From Synergistaceae bacterium (GTDB lineage Bacteria > Synergistota > Synergistia > Synergistales > Synergistaceae), in NCBI GenBank assembly GCA_031289955.1, contig JAITOL010000167.1, positions 1-35,499 of the forward strand: a stretch of 35,499 nt of DNA. Direction: 5' to 3'. The position numbers and the translations under genes were made by a program. Positions 14,263 to 22,915 of the stretch are shown in pieces. Within the stretch, counting starts at the first letter, position 1. Every line of letters starts with the position of its first letter. Below the pieces are notes generated by a model. It was not told the DNA's origin. It searched no databases and saw nothing but the letters and a program-made list of their open reading frames with translations.

Positions 14263-16230
14263 ATGGCGGAATTTTCCGGGCTCAGGCTAAATCCGGAGCA
14301 AAAAGAGGCAGTCGAATGGCGCGGCGGGCATGAGCTCGTACTGGCGGGGGCCGGCAGCGGCAAGACGAGAGTCCTTGCGGCCAAGATAGCCCACCTCGTA
14401 AAAAACGAACTCGTGATGCCGCACAGGATTATGGCCGTGACGTTCACAAACAAGGCGGCTCGTGAGATGGCTGACCGAGTGCGCTCGCTCGTCGGCGAAA
14501 ACCTCTGCGGAATGCAGGTCTCCACATTCCACTCATGGGGGCTGCGCTTTCTGCTGCGCAATCGGGACGGATTGTCCGACATGGGATATCCTCCTGGTTT
14601 TACCATATTCGACAGGAGCGACTGCAGGAGCCTCGTAAAAAAGCTCGCCAAAGAGCATGGCTTCGAGGCGAAGGAGTGCGGAGAGATTGCCGACAGCATA
14701 TCGAAAACTTACGCGGCATGCGACCCAAGGACGCTCGACGCCCGCATCGACGAGCACATGTACGGGATATACCGGCAATACAGGAATTCGCTCAAAGAAC
14801 AGGGCGCTTTCGACTTCGACGATCTCATGATCCTGCCCCTGCATCTCATGCTCTCCAACGAGGCGCGACTGGCCCGAGAGAGGGCGAATACGGAATGGGT
14901 GCTCGTCGACGAGTATCAGGACGTCAACACGCCGCAATACACTCTGCTCAAGCTGCTCGTCGGAGAAAATTGCCGCATAATGGCGGTCGGCGACCCGGAT
15001 CAGTCCATATATGGATGGCGCGGCGCCGATATGTCGCTGATACTGCGTTTCGAGGATGATTTCCCCGGCGCGCGCGTCGTAGTGCTCGACCGGAACTATA
15101 GATCGACGGGCAACATACTGGACGCCGCCAACTCCGTCATAAGGCACAACTCCATGCGGATGGAGAAGAACCTGCGGACGGAGGAGAAAGAGGGCGCGCC
15201 GGTGTGCCTGACGCTCGCCCGAAACGACATCGAGGAGGCGGAAAATCTCGCGGGCGAGATAGAGCGCCTCGTCGGCGACGGCTACAATTATAGGGACATA
15301 AGCGTTCTCTACAGGATGAACGCGCTGTCGCGCGGATACGAACAGGCGCTCCTCGAACGGGGCATACCGTACAAAATCGTCCGAGGCGTCGCCTACTACG
15401 AACGCAAGGAGATCAAAGACGTGCTGGCGATGCTGCGACTGGCGGTCAACCCTCGCGACGCGGCTTCGCTCGAACGCGTGGCAAACGTTCCCGCAAGAGG
15501 GCTCGGGAAAAAGGCCGTCGCCGATCTCGCACGCTATCTGTCCCTGGCCGAGGGCTCGCCCGCAGAGGTGTGGGACGAACTGAGGGACGCTCCGCCCTTG
15601 AGGGGCAGAGCGGGGGAAGGCGCGTCGCTCCTGGCCGATATAATGGGGACGATAAATCGTACGGATTCTCTTGAGGGCGCCATCGCTTATATAATGTATA
15701 ATGGCGCGTACGCTGATTATATAAGGGAAGAATTTCCTGACGACTGGGAGGAGCGCATCGAGAACATTCAGGAGTTGGCGTCGATAATGCCGGACTCCGG
15801 CGATATAGCGGACGCTCTGGCGGAAGCGGCTCTCTTCACGGATCAGGAGACGATCCTGGACGAAGGGGCGCACGTGAATCTTCTGACGCTGCACGCGGCC
15901 AAAGGGCTCGAATTTCCCGTCGTCTTCATCGTGGGCCTCGAGGAAGGGGTGTTCCCTTCGAGCCGCGCGGTCGACGACGAACGAAATACGGTGGGCGCCG
16001 ATGCCATCGAGGAAGAAAGAAGGCTGTGCTACGTGGGCATGACACGAGCCCGCGAGAGACTTTACATGTCGGGCGTATCGAGCAGGCTGATCTTCGGGGG
16101 AATTAAAAGATCGCCATTCTCGCGTTTCATCCGCGAACTGCCTGACGGTGTAAAGATTGACGACAGGACAAAACGCGGAGGTGGTTCTGATGTTCACCGT
16201 GGCGGTAACAGGAGAAGTTGGCGCTGGTAA
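14263..16230 (+). CDS. pcrA: UvrD/PcrA-like superfamily 1 DNA helicase
   Basis: A 655-residue 3'-to-5' DNA helicase of the UvrD/PcrA/Rep group, which unwinds DNA in repair and removes proteins from DNA. Motifs in order: Q-motif LNPEQKEAV (9-17), Walker A GAGSGKTR (29-36), Ia VTFTNKAAREM, the FHSWGLRFL segment, motif II VDEYQDVN, III GDPDQSIYGWRGAD, IV VLDRNYRSTGNIL, V NLLTLHAAKGLEFPVVFIVGLEEGVFPS and VI EERRLCYVGMTRARERLYMSG. All ATPase motifs are intact. The protein is somewhat shorter than PcrA (about 720) because the C-terminal tail is short. The coaE-cutA frame starts inside its last 41 bases. Confidence 0.92.
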   Translation: MAEFSGLRLNPEQKEAVEWRGGHELVLAGAGSGKTRVLAAKIAHLVKNELVMPHRIMAVTFTNKAAREMADRVRSLVGENLCGMQVSTFHSWGLRFLLRNRDGLSDMGYPPGFTIFDRSDCRSLVKKLAKEHGFEAKECGEIADSISKTYAACDPRTLDARIDEHMYGIYRQYRNSLKEQGAFDFDDLMILPLHLMLSNEARLARERANTEWVLVDEYQDVNTPQYTLLKLLVGENCRIMAVGDPDQSIYGWRGADMSLILRFEDDFPGARVVVLDRNYRSTGNILDAANSVIRHNSMRMEKNLRTEEKEGAPVCLTLARNDIEEAENLAGEIERLVGDGYNYRDISVLYRMNALSRGYEQALLERGIPYKIVRGVAYYERKEIKDVLAMLRLAVNPRDAASLERVANVPARGLGKKAVADLARYLSLAEGSPAEVWDELRDAPPLRGRAGEGASLLADIMGTINRTDSLEGAIAYIMYNGAYADYIREEFPDDWEERIENIQELASIMPDSGDIADALAEAALFTDQETILDEGAHVNLLTLHAAKGLEFPVVFIVGLEEGVFPSSRAVDDERNTVGADAIEEERRLCYVGMTRARERLYMSGVSSRLIFGGIKRSPFSRFIRELPDGVKIDDRTKRGGGSDVHRGGNRRSWRW

Positions 16231-17074
16231 AAGCGCTCTGACACACGTCTGGAGAGAACTCGGAGCGAACGTGTTCGATCTCGATTCCATTGCCAAGAAA
16301 CAGTGGTCGCGCCCGGAGATCATGGAAAAAGTCGTAGAGCGCTGGGGACAGGACATGTACAAAAACGGCGCTCCCGACTTCAAAAAGATCGGCGAGATGG
16401 TCTTTCGGGGAGGGGATGAGTACGAATTTGCCATGCGCGCAACCCATCCCGGCGCCATAGCCGATATAACGAAGGAAGTGCACAATCTCGGCGGATGGAT
16501 AGTTATGGAGATCCCGCTCCTCTTCGAGGTGGGATGGTATGACCTCATAGACTGCATCATCTGCGTCACATCGACGGACGACCTCAGGATAAAGAGAAAC
16601 TCCGCGAGAGGCTGGAATGAGGACGAGATAACAAAGCGCGAGCGTTTTCTAATAGGGTCGCGCAAAAAACAGGCCATGTCGGATATGGTGCTATGCAACA
16701 TCGGCAACATGGAGGCGTGGGAGGCCCGGGCCCGCGAACTGGGGGAGTTCATGCGGAAAATGTCCTCCGTTCACGAACTCGGAACGTTTTGCCGCACTCG
16801 CGAGGAGGCCGAAAACATAGCGCATGCCCTCGTCAGCGGCCGTTTGGCCGCAGGCGCAAATATCGTCCAGGCATCGAGCGTCTACTGGTGGAAGGACAAG
16901 ATGTCACGTGGCACGGAGTGGCATCTGAGGTGTCTCACAATAGAGCGAAACCTCAGACGGGCGATGGAGTGCGTGAGACAGAACCACTCTTACGAATTGC
17001 CGGTGGTGACGGGGCGCGAGGTGCTCCGATCGGATTACCAGACGCTCAGATGGGTAGTGGAGAACTGTTCATAG
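16190..17074 (+). CDS. coaE: Dephospho-CoA kinase (CoaE) fused to CutA1
   Basis: A 294-residue fusion. Residues 1-190 are CoaE, which phosphorylates dephospho-CoA in the last step of coenzyme A synthesis: P-loop GEVGAGKS (8-15), FDLDSIAKKQW, the HPGAI element (86-90), IPLLFEVGWYDLIDCIICV and TKRERFLIGSRKK. Residues about 194-294 are a CutA1 domain, a trimeric signalling-type fold first linked to copper tolerance: TREEAENIAHALVSGRLAAGANI, SVYWWKDK, then the RQNHSYELPVVTG segment. ATG 16190 has a GGAGGTGG site (16177-16184) within the helicase gene's end. No stop, gap or start site separates the two domains. The kinase lengths agree with stand-alone CoaE, so both halves are complete. Confidence 0.88.
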   Translation: MFTVAVTGEVGAGKSALTHVWRELGANVFDLDSIAKKQWSRPEIMEKVVERWGQDMYKNGAPDFKKIGEMVFRGGDEYEFAMRATHPGAIADITKEVHNLGGWIVMEIPLLFEVGWYDLIDCIICVTSTDDLRIKRNSARGWNEDEITKRERFLIGSRKKQAMSDMVLCNIGNMEAWEARARELGEFMRKMSSVHELGTFCRTREEAENIAHALVSGRLAAGANIVQASSVYWWKDKMSRGTEWHLRCLTIERNLRRAMECVRQNHSYELPVVTGREVLRSDYQTLRWVVENCS

Positions 17075-17114
17075 AACAAAACGAGCGTAGCCTCGAAGAA
17101 ACAGGTGAGAAGCA

Positions 17115-17783
17115 ATGTTGGGTTTTTCCTCTTTTAATATTGTGGAGCTGTTGATAAGCATACCCGCGCTCTTGTGGGCGCTCTCGTTTCACGAGTTCTG
17201 CCACGGCTGGGTCGCCTATAAGCTCGGAGACAGGACGGCCGCGATGCAGGGACGGCTCTCGCTGAACCCCATGGATCACCTCGACCCGCTCGGAACGCTC
17301 ATGCTGGTGTTCTTTCATTTCGGCTGGGCCAAGCCGGTTCAGATAGATTCGCGGTACTTTAAAAACCCGCGAAGGGACATCGCCCTGGTGAGCCTTGCCG
17401 GCCCCGGCGGAAACTTCCTTACCGCTCTGGTAACGGCCGTGCTGTGCGGGCTCATAACGAGATTCATGCCTGGAGCGATCTTCGGCGGGAGTTTCGGAAT
17501 ATACACAACGTTCGGCATGATAATGCTGAATATGCTTCTCATCAACGTCGGGCTCGGCATATTCAACCTTATCCCAATACCGCCGCTCGACGGCTCGAAA
17601 GTTCTGTCGCTCTTTCTTCCCATTTCCGCGCTCAGAACATTTTTCTTTCTCGAAAGGTACGGGATGATAATTATCCTGTTATTGGCCGCGACCGGTATTA
17701 TGGGGATCATCATGAACCCTTTTTTCCGCCTGATGACAAACTTCTTCATATCGGTGATCAATATCGTTGGAGGCCTGGGCTGA
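17115..17783 (+). CDS. Site-2 protease family membrane metalloprotease (M50)
   Basis: A 222-residue polytopic inner-membrane zinc protease of the short M50 group (often annotated YwhC-like). The metal site is HEFCH at residues 26-30 in the first membrane helix, and the third ligand Asp159 is in NLIPIPPLDGSK. A third conserved element, AGPGGNFLTAL (95-105), lies between. There is no PDZ domain, unlike RseP. Such proteins cut membrane-spanning regulators, but the substrate is unknown. ATG 17115 has an AGGTGAG site. It sits between coaE-cutA (40 bases) and surE (3 bases), in a housekeeping run. Confidence 0.92.
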   Translation: MLGFSSFNIVELLISIPALLWALSFHEFCHGWVAYKLGDRTAAMQGRLSLNPMDHLDPLGTLMLVFFHFGWAKPVQIDSRYFKNPRRDIALVSLAGPGGNFLTALVTAVLCGLITRFMPGAIFGGSFGIYTTFGMIMLNMLLINVGLGIFNLIPIPPLDGSKVLSLFLPISALRTFFFLERYGMIIILLLAATGIMGIIMNPFFRLMTNFFISVINIVGGLG

Positions 17784-17786
17784 TAG

Positions 17787-18587
17787 ATGAAGATTCTTCT
17801 TTCCAACGACGACGGCGTCATTTCCCAGGGAATACAGATAATGTCGAGGATACTGGCGGACAAGGGCTGGCTGTCGGCCGTAGTGGCGCCCGACCGCGAA
17901 CGCAGCGGCATGGGGCACGCCATAACCGTCGACCGCCCCGTGCGGGTGCGCCCGCTCGACCCAGGAATGTTTTCGCCGGGAGTATCGGCCTATTCGTGCG
18001 ACGGAACGCCGACGGACTGCGTGACGATAGGCCTCTCTCAGCTCTGCCCTTCCTCCGACTTCGTGGTGTCGGGAATAAATCAGGGGCCCAACATGGGGGA
18101 CGACGTCACATATTCCGGAACCGTCTGCGCCGCTATGGAGGGCGCGATAATGGGACGCCCGTCCGTGGCCGTTTCCCTGTGCAGCATGTCCAATGACAGC
18201 TTCAGGCACAACATGACGGCGGCGCTCTCCGCGACGGCCGTTCTGGAACACGTGGAGCGCAACCCGCTTCCGCCCGACGTCCTGCTGAACGTCAACGTGC
18301 CCAACGAGCTGATCAAAAAAATAAAGGGTTTCAAGCTGACCAAACGGGGAAAACGCAGATATCTCGACAAGATAATCTGCTTGAAGGATCCCCACGGCGT
18401 CGACTCGTACTGGATAGCAGGCAAGATAGAGGACTCGCCGGAGGACGGTACGGACGTCACCGCGGTGCGCGACGGCTACGTTTCCGTTACACCGATAAAA
18501 ATGGACATGACCGATTACGCGCTCCTGGATGAAATGCGGTCGAGGGCGTTGGAGGATCTGTTCGCGAAATCGCTGAACCTGGCGTGA
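17787..18587 (+). CDS. surE: 5'/3'-nucleotidase SurE
   Basis: A 266-residue SurE phosphatase that removes phosphate from nucleoside monophosphates and is linked to stationary-phase survival. The metal site is SNDDG at residues 6-10 (Asp8, Asp9); RERSGMGHAIT carries the conserved Ser, DGTPTDCV follows, and VSGINQGPNMGDDVTYSGTVCAAMEG contains the conserved Asn residues. All are intact and length is typical. It begins three bases after the M50 protease stop, so translation is coupled. A terminator 45 bases after the stop ends the helicase-coaE-M50-surE run. Confidence 0.95.
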   Translation: MKILLSNDDGVISQGIQIMSRILADKGWLSAVVAPDRERSGMGHAITVDRPVRVRPLDPGMFSPGVSAYSCDGTPTDCVTIGLSQLCPSSDFVVSGINQGPNMGDDVTYSGTVCAAMEGAIMGRPSVAVSLCSMSNDSFRHNMTAALSATAVLEHVERNPLPPDVLLNVNVPNELIKKIKGFKLTKRGKRRYLDKIICLKDPHGVDSYWIAGKIEDSPEDGTDVTAVRDGYVSVTPIKMDMTDYALLDEMRSRALEDLFAKSLNLA

Positions 18588-18631
18588 CCGCTCTATTACC
18601 ATACCATCATTCTACTCGATAAGAACTCCTG

Positions 18632-18662
18632 GCCGCCGTCGTATCGACAGCGGCATTTTTTT
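18632..18662 (+). terminator. Intrinsic terminator after surE
   Basis: GCCGC (18632-18636) pairs with GCGGC (18650-18654), and inside it GTCG pairs with CGAC around a TAT loop with one mismatch between the two stems. Seven T residues follow (18656-18662). Confidence 0.85.
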
Positions 18663-18744
18663 ACAATTTCGTCACATTCTCCTGACAGACGGGTGACAAC
18701 TGTTTTGAGGTTATTCCGTATCATTCGTCCAGGAGGTGACCGAT

Positions 18745-20124
18745 ATGTCACGCAGGATAAATTTCATAACAACTATTATCATGGCAGCACTGGTTTCAAT
18801 CTCCGCAAACACGGCTTGCGCCGCCGAGTCGGTGATACTGGAAGTAGCTTCGGACTCGCCGGTCGTGGAGACGGGACGCGCGCAGCGCGTAACCGTAAGG
18901 GCGCTCGTCAGGCCTCGCGAGCGCTCGATAAGGGAACGCGCGCCGATAGCTCTCGCCCTCGTCATCGATAAATCCGGTTCCATGGACGCGGACGACAAGC
19001 TGGAAAACGCGAAACGCGGGGCGCTGGAAGCGCTGGAACTTCTCGGGAAAGGCGACATCGCGTCGCTTATAGCGTACGACAGTGAGGCATACGTACTCGT
19101 CAAACCGTCGTCCGCCACAGACATATCGACGTTCAGAAGGGCAATAGCGCGCCTCGAAGCAGGCGGAAACACGGCCCTGTACGATGGGGTCGAGCATGGC
19201 GCAGATGCCATATCGCGTTTCGTTCGGGAAGGCTATGTGCCGCGGATAATACTGCTCTCCGACGGCCTCGCCAATGTCGGCCCGTCGTCGTCGGAAGCGC
19301 TGGCGTCGCTCGGACGGTCGCTCGCCCGCAAAGAGATGACGATAACGACCATCGGCCTCGGGCTCGATTACGACGAGGATCTGATGACGGCCCTCGCCTC
19401 GGAGAGCGGCGGAAATTCGTATTTCGCCCGGACCTCCGGCATGCTGGCCGACATATTCAGGCGCGACATGGAGGACGCGCTGGCGCTCACTGGCCGTCAC
19501 GTAAAGGTGACGCTCACATGCGAGGAGGGGGTGCGCCCGATCCGGGTGATAGGACGCGAAGGCGCATCGGAAAGTGATAAGATAGAGGCATACATAAACA
19601 ACCTGTACGGAGATGAAAAATACGCTATGTTCGAGCTGGATCTTCCGAATCTCTCCGACGAGACGAACTTTCGCGCGGGCGTAGTTACCGTAGAGTACAC
19701 CGACGCATCTAGCGGCAGGAGCGTAACGCTCACATCCCCGCTCGAGGTGAGCTATACGAAGGATTCCGCAAAAGCATCCAAGCTCCGCAACTCCGAGATA
19801 ACGGTCCAGGCGGAGATGGCGAAAAACGCGGAAATCAGGGAAGAAGTCATCAAACTGGCCGACGAAGGCAACGCGGAGGAAGCGGCCTCACTGCTTAGAA
19901 GCCGCGCGGAATATCTGAAGAGCGGGCCGTTGGCGAGCGCGCCGATGCCGATGCAGGGCGAGGTTACATCGGAAATAGATAGTTTCAACGATCTGGCCGC
20001 CGAGATGGAGTCGACCGGAGAGATGTCGAACGAACAGCGCAAATCGAACACACAGCATGTTTACGCGACGAAAAATCAACAGTCGAACGCGGCGACGTCC
20101 GAGGACGAGACCGAAAAAGACTGA
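18745..20124 (+). CDS. Secreted von Willebrand factor A domain protein
   Basis: A 459-residue exported protein. A signal sequence spans residues 1-27 (FITTIIMAALVSISANTACA). Residues about 68-240 are a vWA domain with a complete metal-ion-dependent adhesion site: DKSGS (75-79), Thr143 in GGNTALYDG and Asp173 in LLSDGLANVG. A beta-rich stretch (240-350) follows, then a charged alpha-helical tail (360-459) ending in a Gln/Asn/Glu-rich region. It resembles the secreted calcium-channel-type (YfbK-like) vWA proteins but function is unknown. ATG 18745 has AGGAGG at 18731-18736. It is the first gene of a run with a sensor kinase and response regulator, suggesting a periplasmic partner or target of that signalling pair. 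Confidence 0.88.
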   Translation: MSRRINFITTIIMAALVSISANTACAAESVILEVASDSPVVETGRAQRVTVRALVRPRERSIRERAPIALALVIDKSGSMDADDKLENAKRGALEALELLGKGDIASLIAYDSEAYVLVKPSSATDISTFRRAIARLEAGGNTALYDGVEHGADAISRFVREGYVPRIILLSDGLANVGPSSSEALASLGRSLARKEMTITTIGLGLDYDEDLMTALASESGGNSYFARTSGMLADIFRRDMEDALALTGRHVKVTLTCEEGVRPIRVIGREGASESDKIEAYINNLYGDEKYAMFELDLPNLSDETNFRAGVVTVEYTDASSGRSVTLTSPLEVSYTKDSAKASKLRNSEITVQAEMAKNAEIREEVIKLADEGNAEEAASLLRSRAEYLKSGPLASAPMPMQGEVTSEIDSFNDLAAEMESTGEMSNEQRKSNTQHVYATKNQQSNAATSEDETEKD

Positions 20125-20198
20125 ACGGGGCGAGTGTCACGAGAAAAAATCCGAAAGGGGTATTCCCCCGCACTCTGATAATAATATTCGTTCTGGCG

Positions 20199-22061
20199 GT
20201 GCTCGCTCCGGGCATCGCTCTTTCCATGCTGGCGCTGCGCGCTGCCGAACGGGAGTCCGTTTACGTGGAGCGCCGGATGGAGGCCTCGCTTATGGCGGAA
20301 GTGGGCCTCGCCGCCGAAAGAATTGATCTGCTGACGAGGGATATTTACGACTCCCTCCTGGTCTCCTCGGGAGTTTTCCGGGACGGCACATCGGGCGAAG
20401 AAGCCGCCACGCGCTGGAGAACTTCCGACGCCATGGTGAACGTGCCGTTCATGCTGGACTTCGAGCGGCTGGACGTATTCGGCAACGCGGAGGATAGCGC
20501 GCGTTTCAGGGAGGCATTCGGGGAATTCCTGGTGGGACGTGGCCGCATTCCGACATACGACCTCGTAACGAGGATATATCTGGCAAGCGCCTCAATGGAG
20601 GCGCCCGGCGCCGTTATGGACGACACCGCCAGCTCATCGGTCAGAAAAACAGGCATCGGGAGACAGATGATGGAAAGCCGCATGATCGCGGACCCGGAGA
20701 CCGATGAAGCGGTCTTCAGACAGGCGGAGGACGAGGGCTTTGAGACATACGCGCGCAACGTCGCCCCTCAGTCGAAACTATCCCAAAAATACGAGATGGA
20801 ACCGGCGGCGACAATGGCTGCCGAAATCGCCGTACCGGCACAGGCACAACCAGCACCGGCGGCCGCCCGAACCGCCGAAACCCCCGAGGCGCCTGCGCGT
20901 TCGCGAATCGTGTCCCGCAGCCATTCGTTCGACGAACTCTATACCGCTTATAACCACGGATGGCTGCCCTATATAACGGGCGAGGGGCTCGAGATACTGT
21001 TCTGGCAAACTATACCAAACGACGGGCGTGTCGTGGGCTGTACCCTCCGAGTCGACATCCTGAAGGACAGAATCGCCGACGCCATCCCTCAAATCCTCTC
21101 GGATGCCCGCGTGCTGACCGTGTTGGACGAATCCGGGACTCCAATCGTGAAACCGGCTCTCGAATCGCCCGAACCCGACTGGATGAGGCCGTTCGTCGCG
21201 CGCGAGATATCCGCGACGCTGCCGCGCTGGGAGGTCGGGGCGTGGCTGGTGGATCCCGGCTCGCTCGCGTCGCGCGCTGATTACACCCGAACGTTAATAT
21301 GGATTCAGGTTGCCATACTGGCATCTGTCATAATCGTCGGAAGCGTAGTCGTTATACGCATGCTCTCCTATGAGATGCGCGTCGCCTCACAAAAGACGAC
21401 GTTCGTTGCGAACGTATCGCACGAACTCAAGACGCCGCTCACATCGATACGGCTATTCGCCGAGCTGCTGCTCTCGGGAAAGCAGGAGAGCGAGGAACGA
21501 AGGAGAGAGTATCTTCGAACGATGATGTCGGAGGCCGACCGCCTCTCGCATCTCGTCAGCAATGTGCTCACGTTTTCACGGCATGGCGGGGAATACGGCA
21601 TGAAATCCATCTCGTTATCGGAAGTGGCCCGCGACACACTCTCGCAGCTCGAGCCGCACCTGTCGAGGCAGGGATACGCCGTGAGCTATTCGGGCGACGA
21701 CGCTCTTCCGATACGAGGCAACAGGGAGGCGCTGAAGCAGGTTATCATGAACCTGCTCTCTAATGCCGAGAAATATTCGGACGACGCGCGCGAAATATCC
21801 CTCGATTGCGCCGCCCGGGACGGCTTCGCCGTAGTCGACGTCCTCGACAGAGGACGCGGAGTCGACCCTGGGATCGCGGGGAAAATTTTTCAGGAATTTT
21901 TCCGCGCGGACGATTCCCTCACATCCCCGAAAAGCGGAACGGGGCTCGGGCTCTCGATAGCCCGCGACATAGCCAGACGCCACGGCGGAGACGTGAGATA
22001 CCGCCCGAGGGAGGGCGGCGGCAGCGTATTTTCCCTGACGCTGCCTTTAGCGGATCGCTGA
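20199..22061 (+). CDS. Membrane sensor histidine kinase
   Basis: The in-frame ORF gives 620 residues. An N-terminal membrane helix, a periplasmic sensor region of about 340 residues with an Ala/Pro-rich linker, a second helix (IQVAILASVIIVGSVVVI) and the kinase core follow in order. Kinase motifs: His408 in NVSHELKTPL, NLLSNAEKYS, DRGRGVDPG, FQEFFRADD and GTGLGLSIARDIARRHGG. The start is uncertain: GTG 20199 has no ribosome site and falls inside the first helix. A GTG at 20134 followed by one extra base in the A6 run at 20144-20149 would give a normal N-terminus (MSREKNPKGVFPRTLIIIFVL). It pairs with the response regulator 36 bases downstream. Confidence 0.9.
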   Translation: MLAPGIALSMLALRAAERESVYVERRMEASLMAEVGLAAERIDLLTRDIYDSLLVSSGVFRDGTSGEEAATRWRTSDAMVNVPFMLDFERLDVFGNAEDSARFREAFGEFLVGRGRIPTYDLVTRIYLASASMEAPGAVMDDTASSSVRKTGIGRQMMESRMIADPETDEAVFRQAEDEGFETYARNVAPQSKLSQKYEMEPAATMAAEIAVPAQAQPAPAAARTAETPEAPARSRIVSRSHSFDELYTAYNHGWLPYITGEGLEILFWQTIPNDGRVVGCTLRVDILKDRIADAIPQILSDARVLTVLDESGTPIVKPALESPEPDWMRPFVAREISATLPRWEVGAWLVDPGSLASRADYTRTLIWIQVAILASVIIVGSVVVIRMLSYEMRVASQKTTFVANVSHELKTPLTSIRLFAELLLSGKQESEERRREYLRTMMSEADRLSHLVSNVLTFSRHGGEYGMKSISLSEVARDTLSQLEPHLSRQGYAVSYSGDDALPIRGNREALKQVIMNLLSNAEKYSDDAREISLDCAARDGFAVVDVLDRGRGVDPGIAGKIFQEFFRADDSLTSPKSGTGLGLSIARDIARRHGGDVRYRPREGGGSVFSLTLPLADR

Positions 22062-22097
22062 ATAGTTAAAAAACGTTTATTATTGGAGAGGGTAAAG

Positions 22098-22814
22098 ATG
22101 AACGAAAAAATTCTGGTAGCGGAGGACGATCCGGCCATATTGACCGGAGTTGCGGATCTGCTCGAGATCGAGGGATACGACGTCGTCAGAGCTACGGACG
22201 GCGCCTCTGCGGTCGAACTTTACAAAACACACGCTCCCGACCTCGTGCTGCTCGACGTCATGATGCCGGCTATGAGCGGCTACGACGTATGCCGCGCCAT
22301 CAGGCGGACGGACTCAGTCACCCCGATACTCATGCTCACGGCAAAGGGCGAAGAGGTGGACAAGGTGATCGGGCTGGAGCTCGGCGCGGACGACTACATA
22401 GTAAAACCGTTCGGCATGGCCGAGCTCACAGCCAGGGTGCGCTCAGCCCTGCGCCGCGGCGCCTTGGCTAAAAATCCAAACGGCAACGACAGCGGCGGGC
22501 AAACTCTCCATGTCGGGGGCGTCACCATAGACTTCGATGGCATGACCGGGCAGTGCGGATGGGGAACGACCTTCTCGCTCACTCCCAGGGAAACGGCGCT
22601 TCTCAAATATCTCGCCGCCAATCCCGGCAAGGTCATATCGCGCGAGACTCTGCTTCAGATCGTGTGGGGCATAGACCCGGATTGCGACATAACCACACGC
22701 TCGGTGGATCAACATGTGGCCCGTCTCAGGCAAAAAATGGAGCAAAACCCGTCATCTCCGAGGATAATACACACCGTTCACGGCGCGGGCTACAGGTTCG
22801 AGAACAACCCGTAG
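22098..22814 (+). CDS. OmpR/PhoB-family response regulator
   Basis: A 238-residue two-component response regulator. The receiver domain (1-115) has the acidic pair Asp10/Asp11, phospho-acceptor Asp53 in LVLLDVMMPAMSGYD, MLTAKGEE and the conserved Lys in IVKPFGMAEL. The C-terminal winged helix (about 140-236) has FSLTPRETALLKYLAANPGKVISRETLLQIVWG and TRSVDQHVARLRQKME ending VHGAGYRFE. It is the cognate partner of the histidine kinase directly upstream and probably controls the vWA operon and unknown targets. ATG 22098 has GGAGAGG at 22085-22091. A strong terminator follows. Confidence 0.95.
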   Translation: MNEKILVAEDDPAILTGVADLLEIEGYDVVRATDGASAVELYKTHAPDLVLLDVMMPAMSGYDVCRAIRRTDSVTPILMLTAKGEEVDKVIGLELGADDYIVKPFGMAELTARVRSALRRGALAKNPNGNDSGGQTLHVGGVTIDFDGMTGQCGWGTTFSLTPRETALLKYLAANPGKVISRETLLQIVWGIDPDCDITTRSVDQHVARLRQKMEQNPSSPRIIHTVHGAGYRFENNP

Positions 22815-22870
22815 CCCGCGCCCCCATAAATTATGACGATGCCAACCGCCACAAGGCGCACACCGTTAGC

Positions 22871-22904
22871 AAGAGCGCCCGGCTTGAAAGCCGGGCGCTC
22901 TTTT
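22871..22904 (+). terminator. Strong intrinsic terminator after response regulator
   Basis: A 14-bp GC-rich stem (AGAGCGCCCGGCT with AGCCGGGCGCTCT) closes on a TGAA loop and is followed by TTTT. It stands between two convergent operons; read leftward it lacks a good T run, so it mainly serves the rightward operon. Confidence 0.9.
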
Positions 22905-22915
22905 AACTCACCGAA

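Noticed and set aside
14533-16752. A 739-codon open frame on the minus strand opposite the helicase and coaE-cutA genes.
   Set aside because: Both plus-strand genes carry complete family motifs. The minus frame has low-complexity Arg/His/Ser composition, no domain and no ribosome site; it is a codon-bias shadow.
17679-18602. A 307-codon minus-strand frame opposite surE.
   Set aside because: SurE motifs on the plus strand are intact; the minus frame has no ribosome site and skewed composition.
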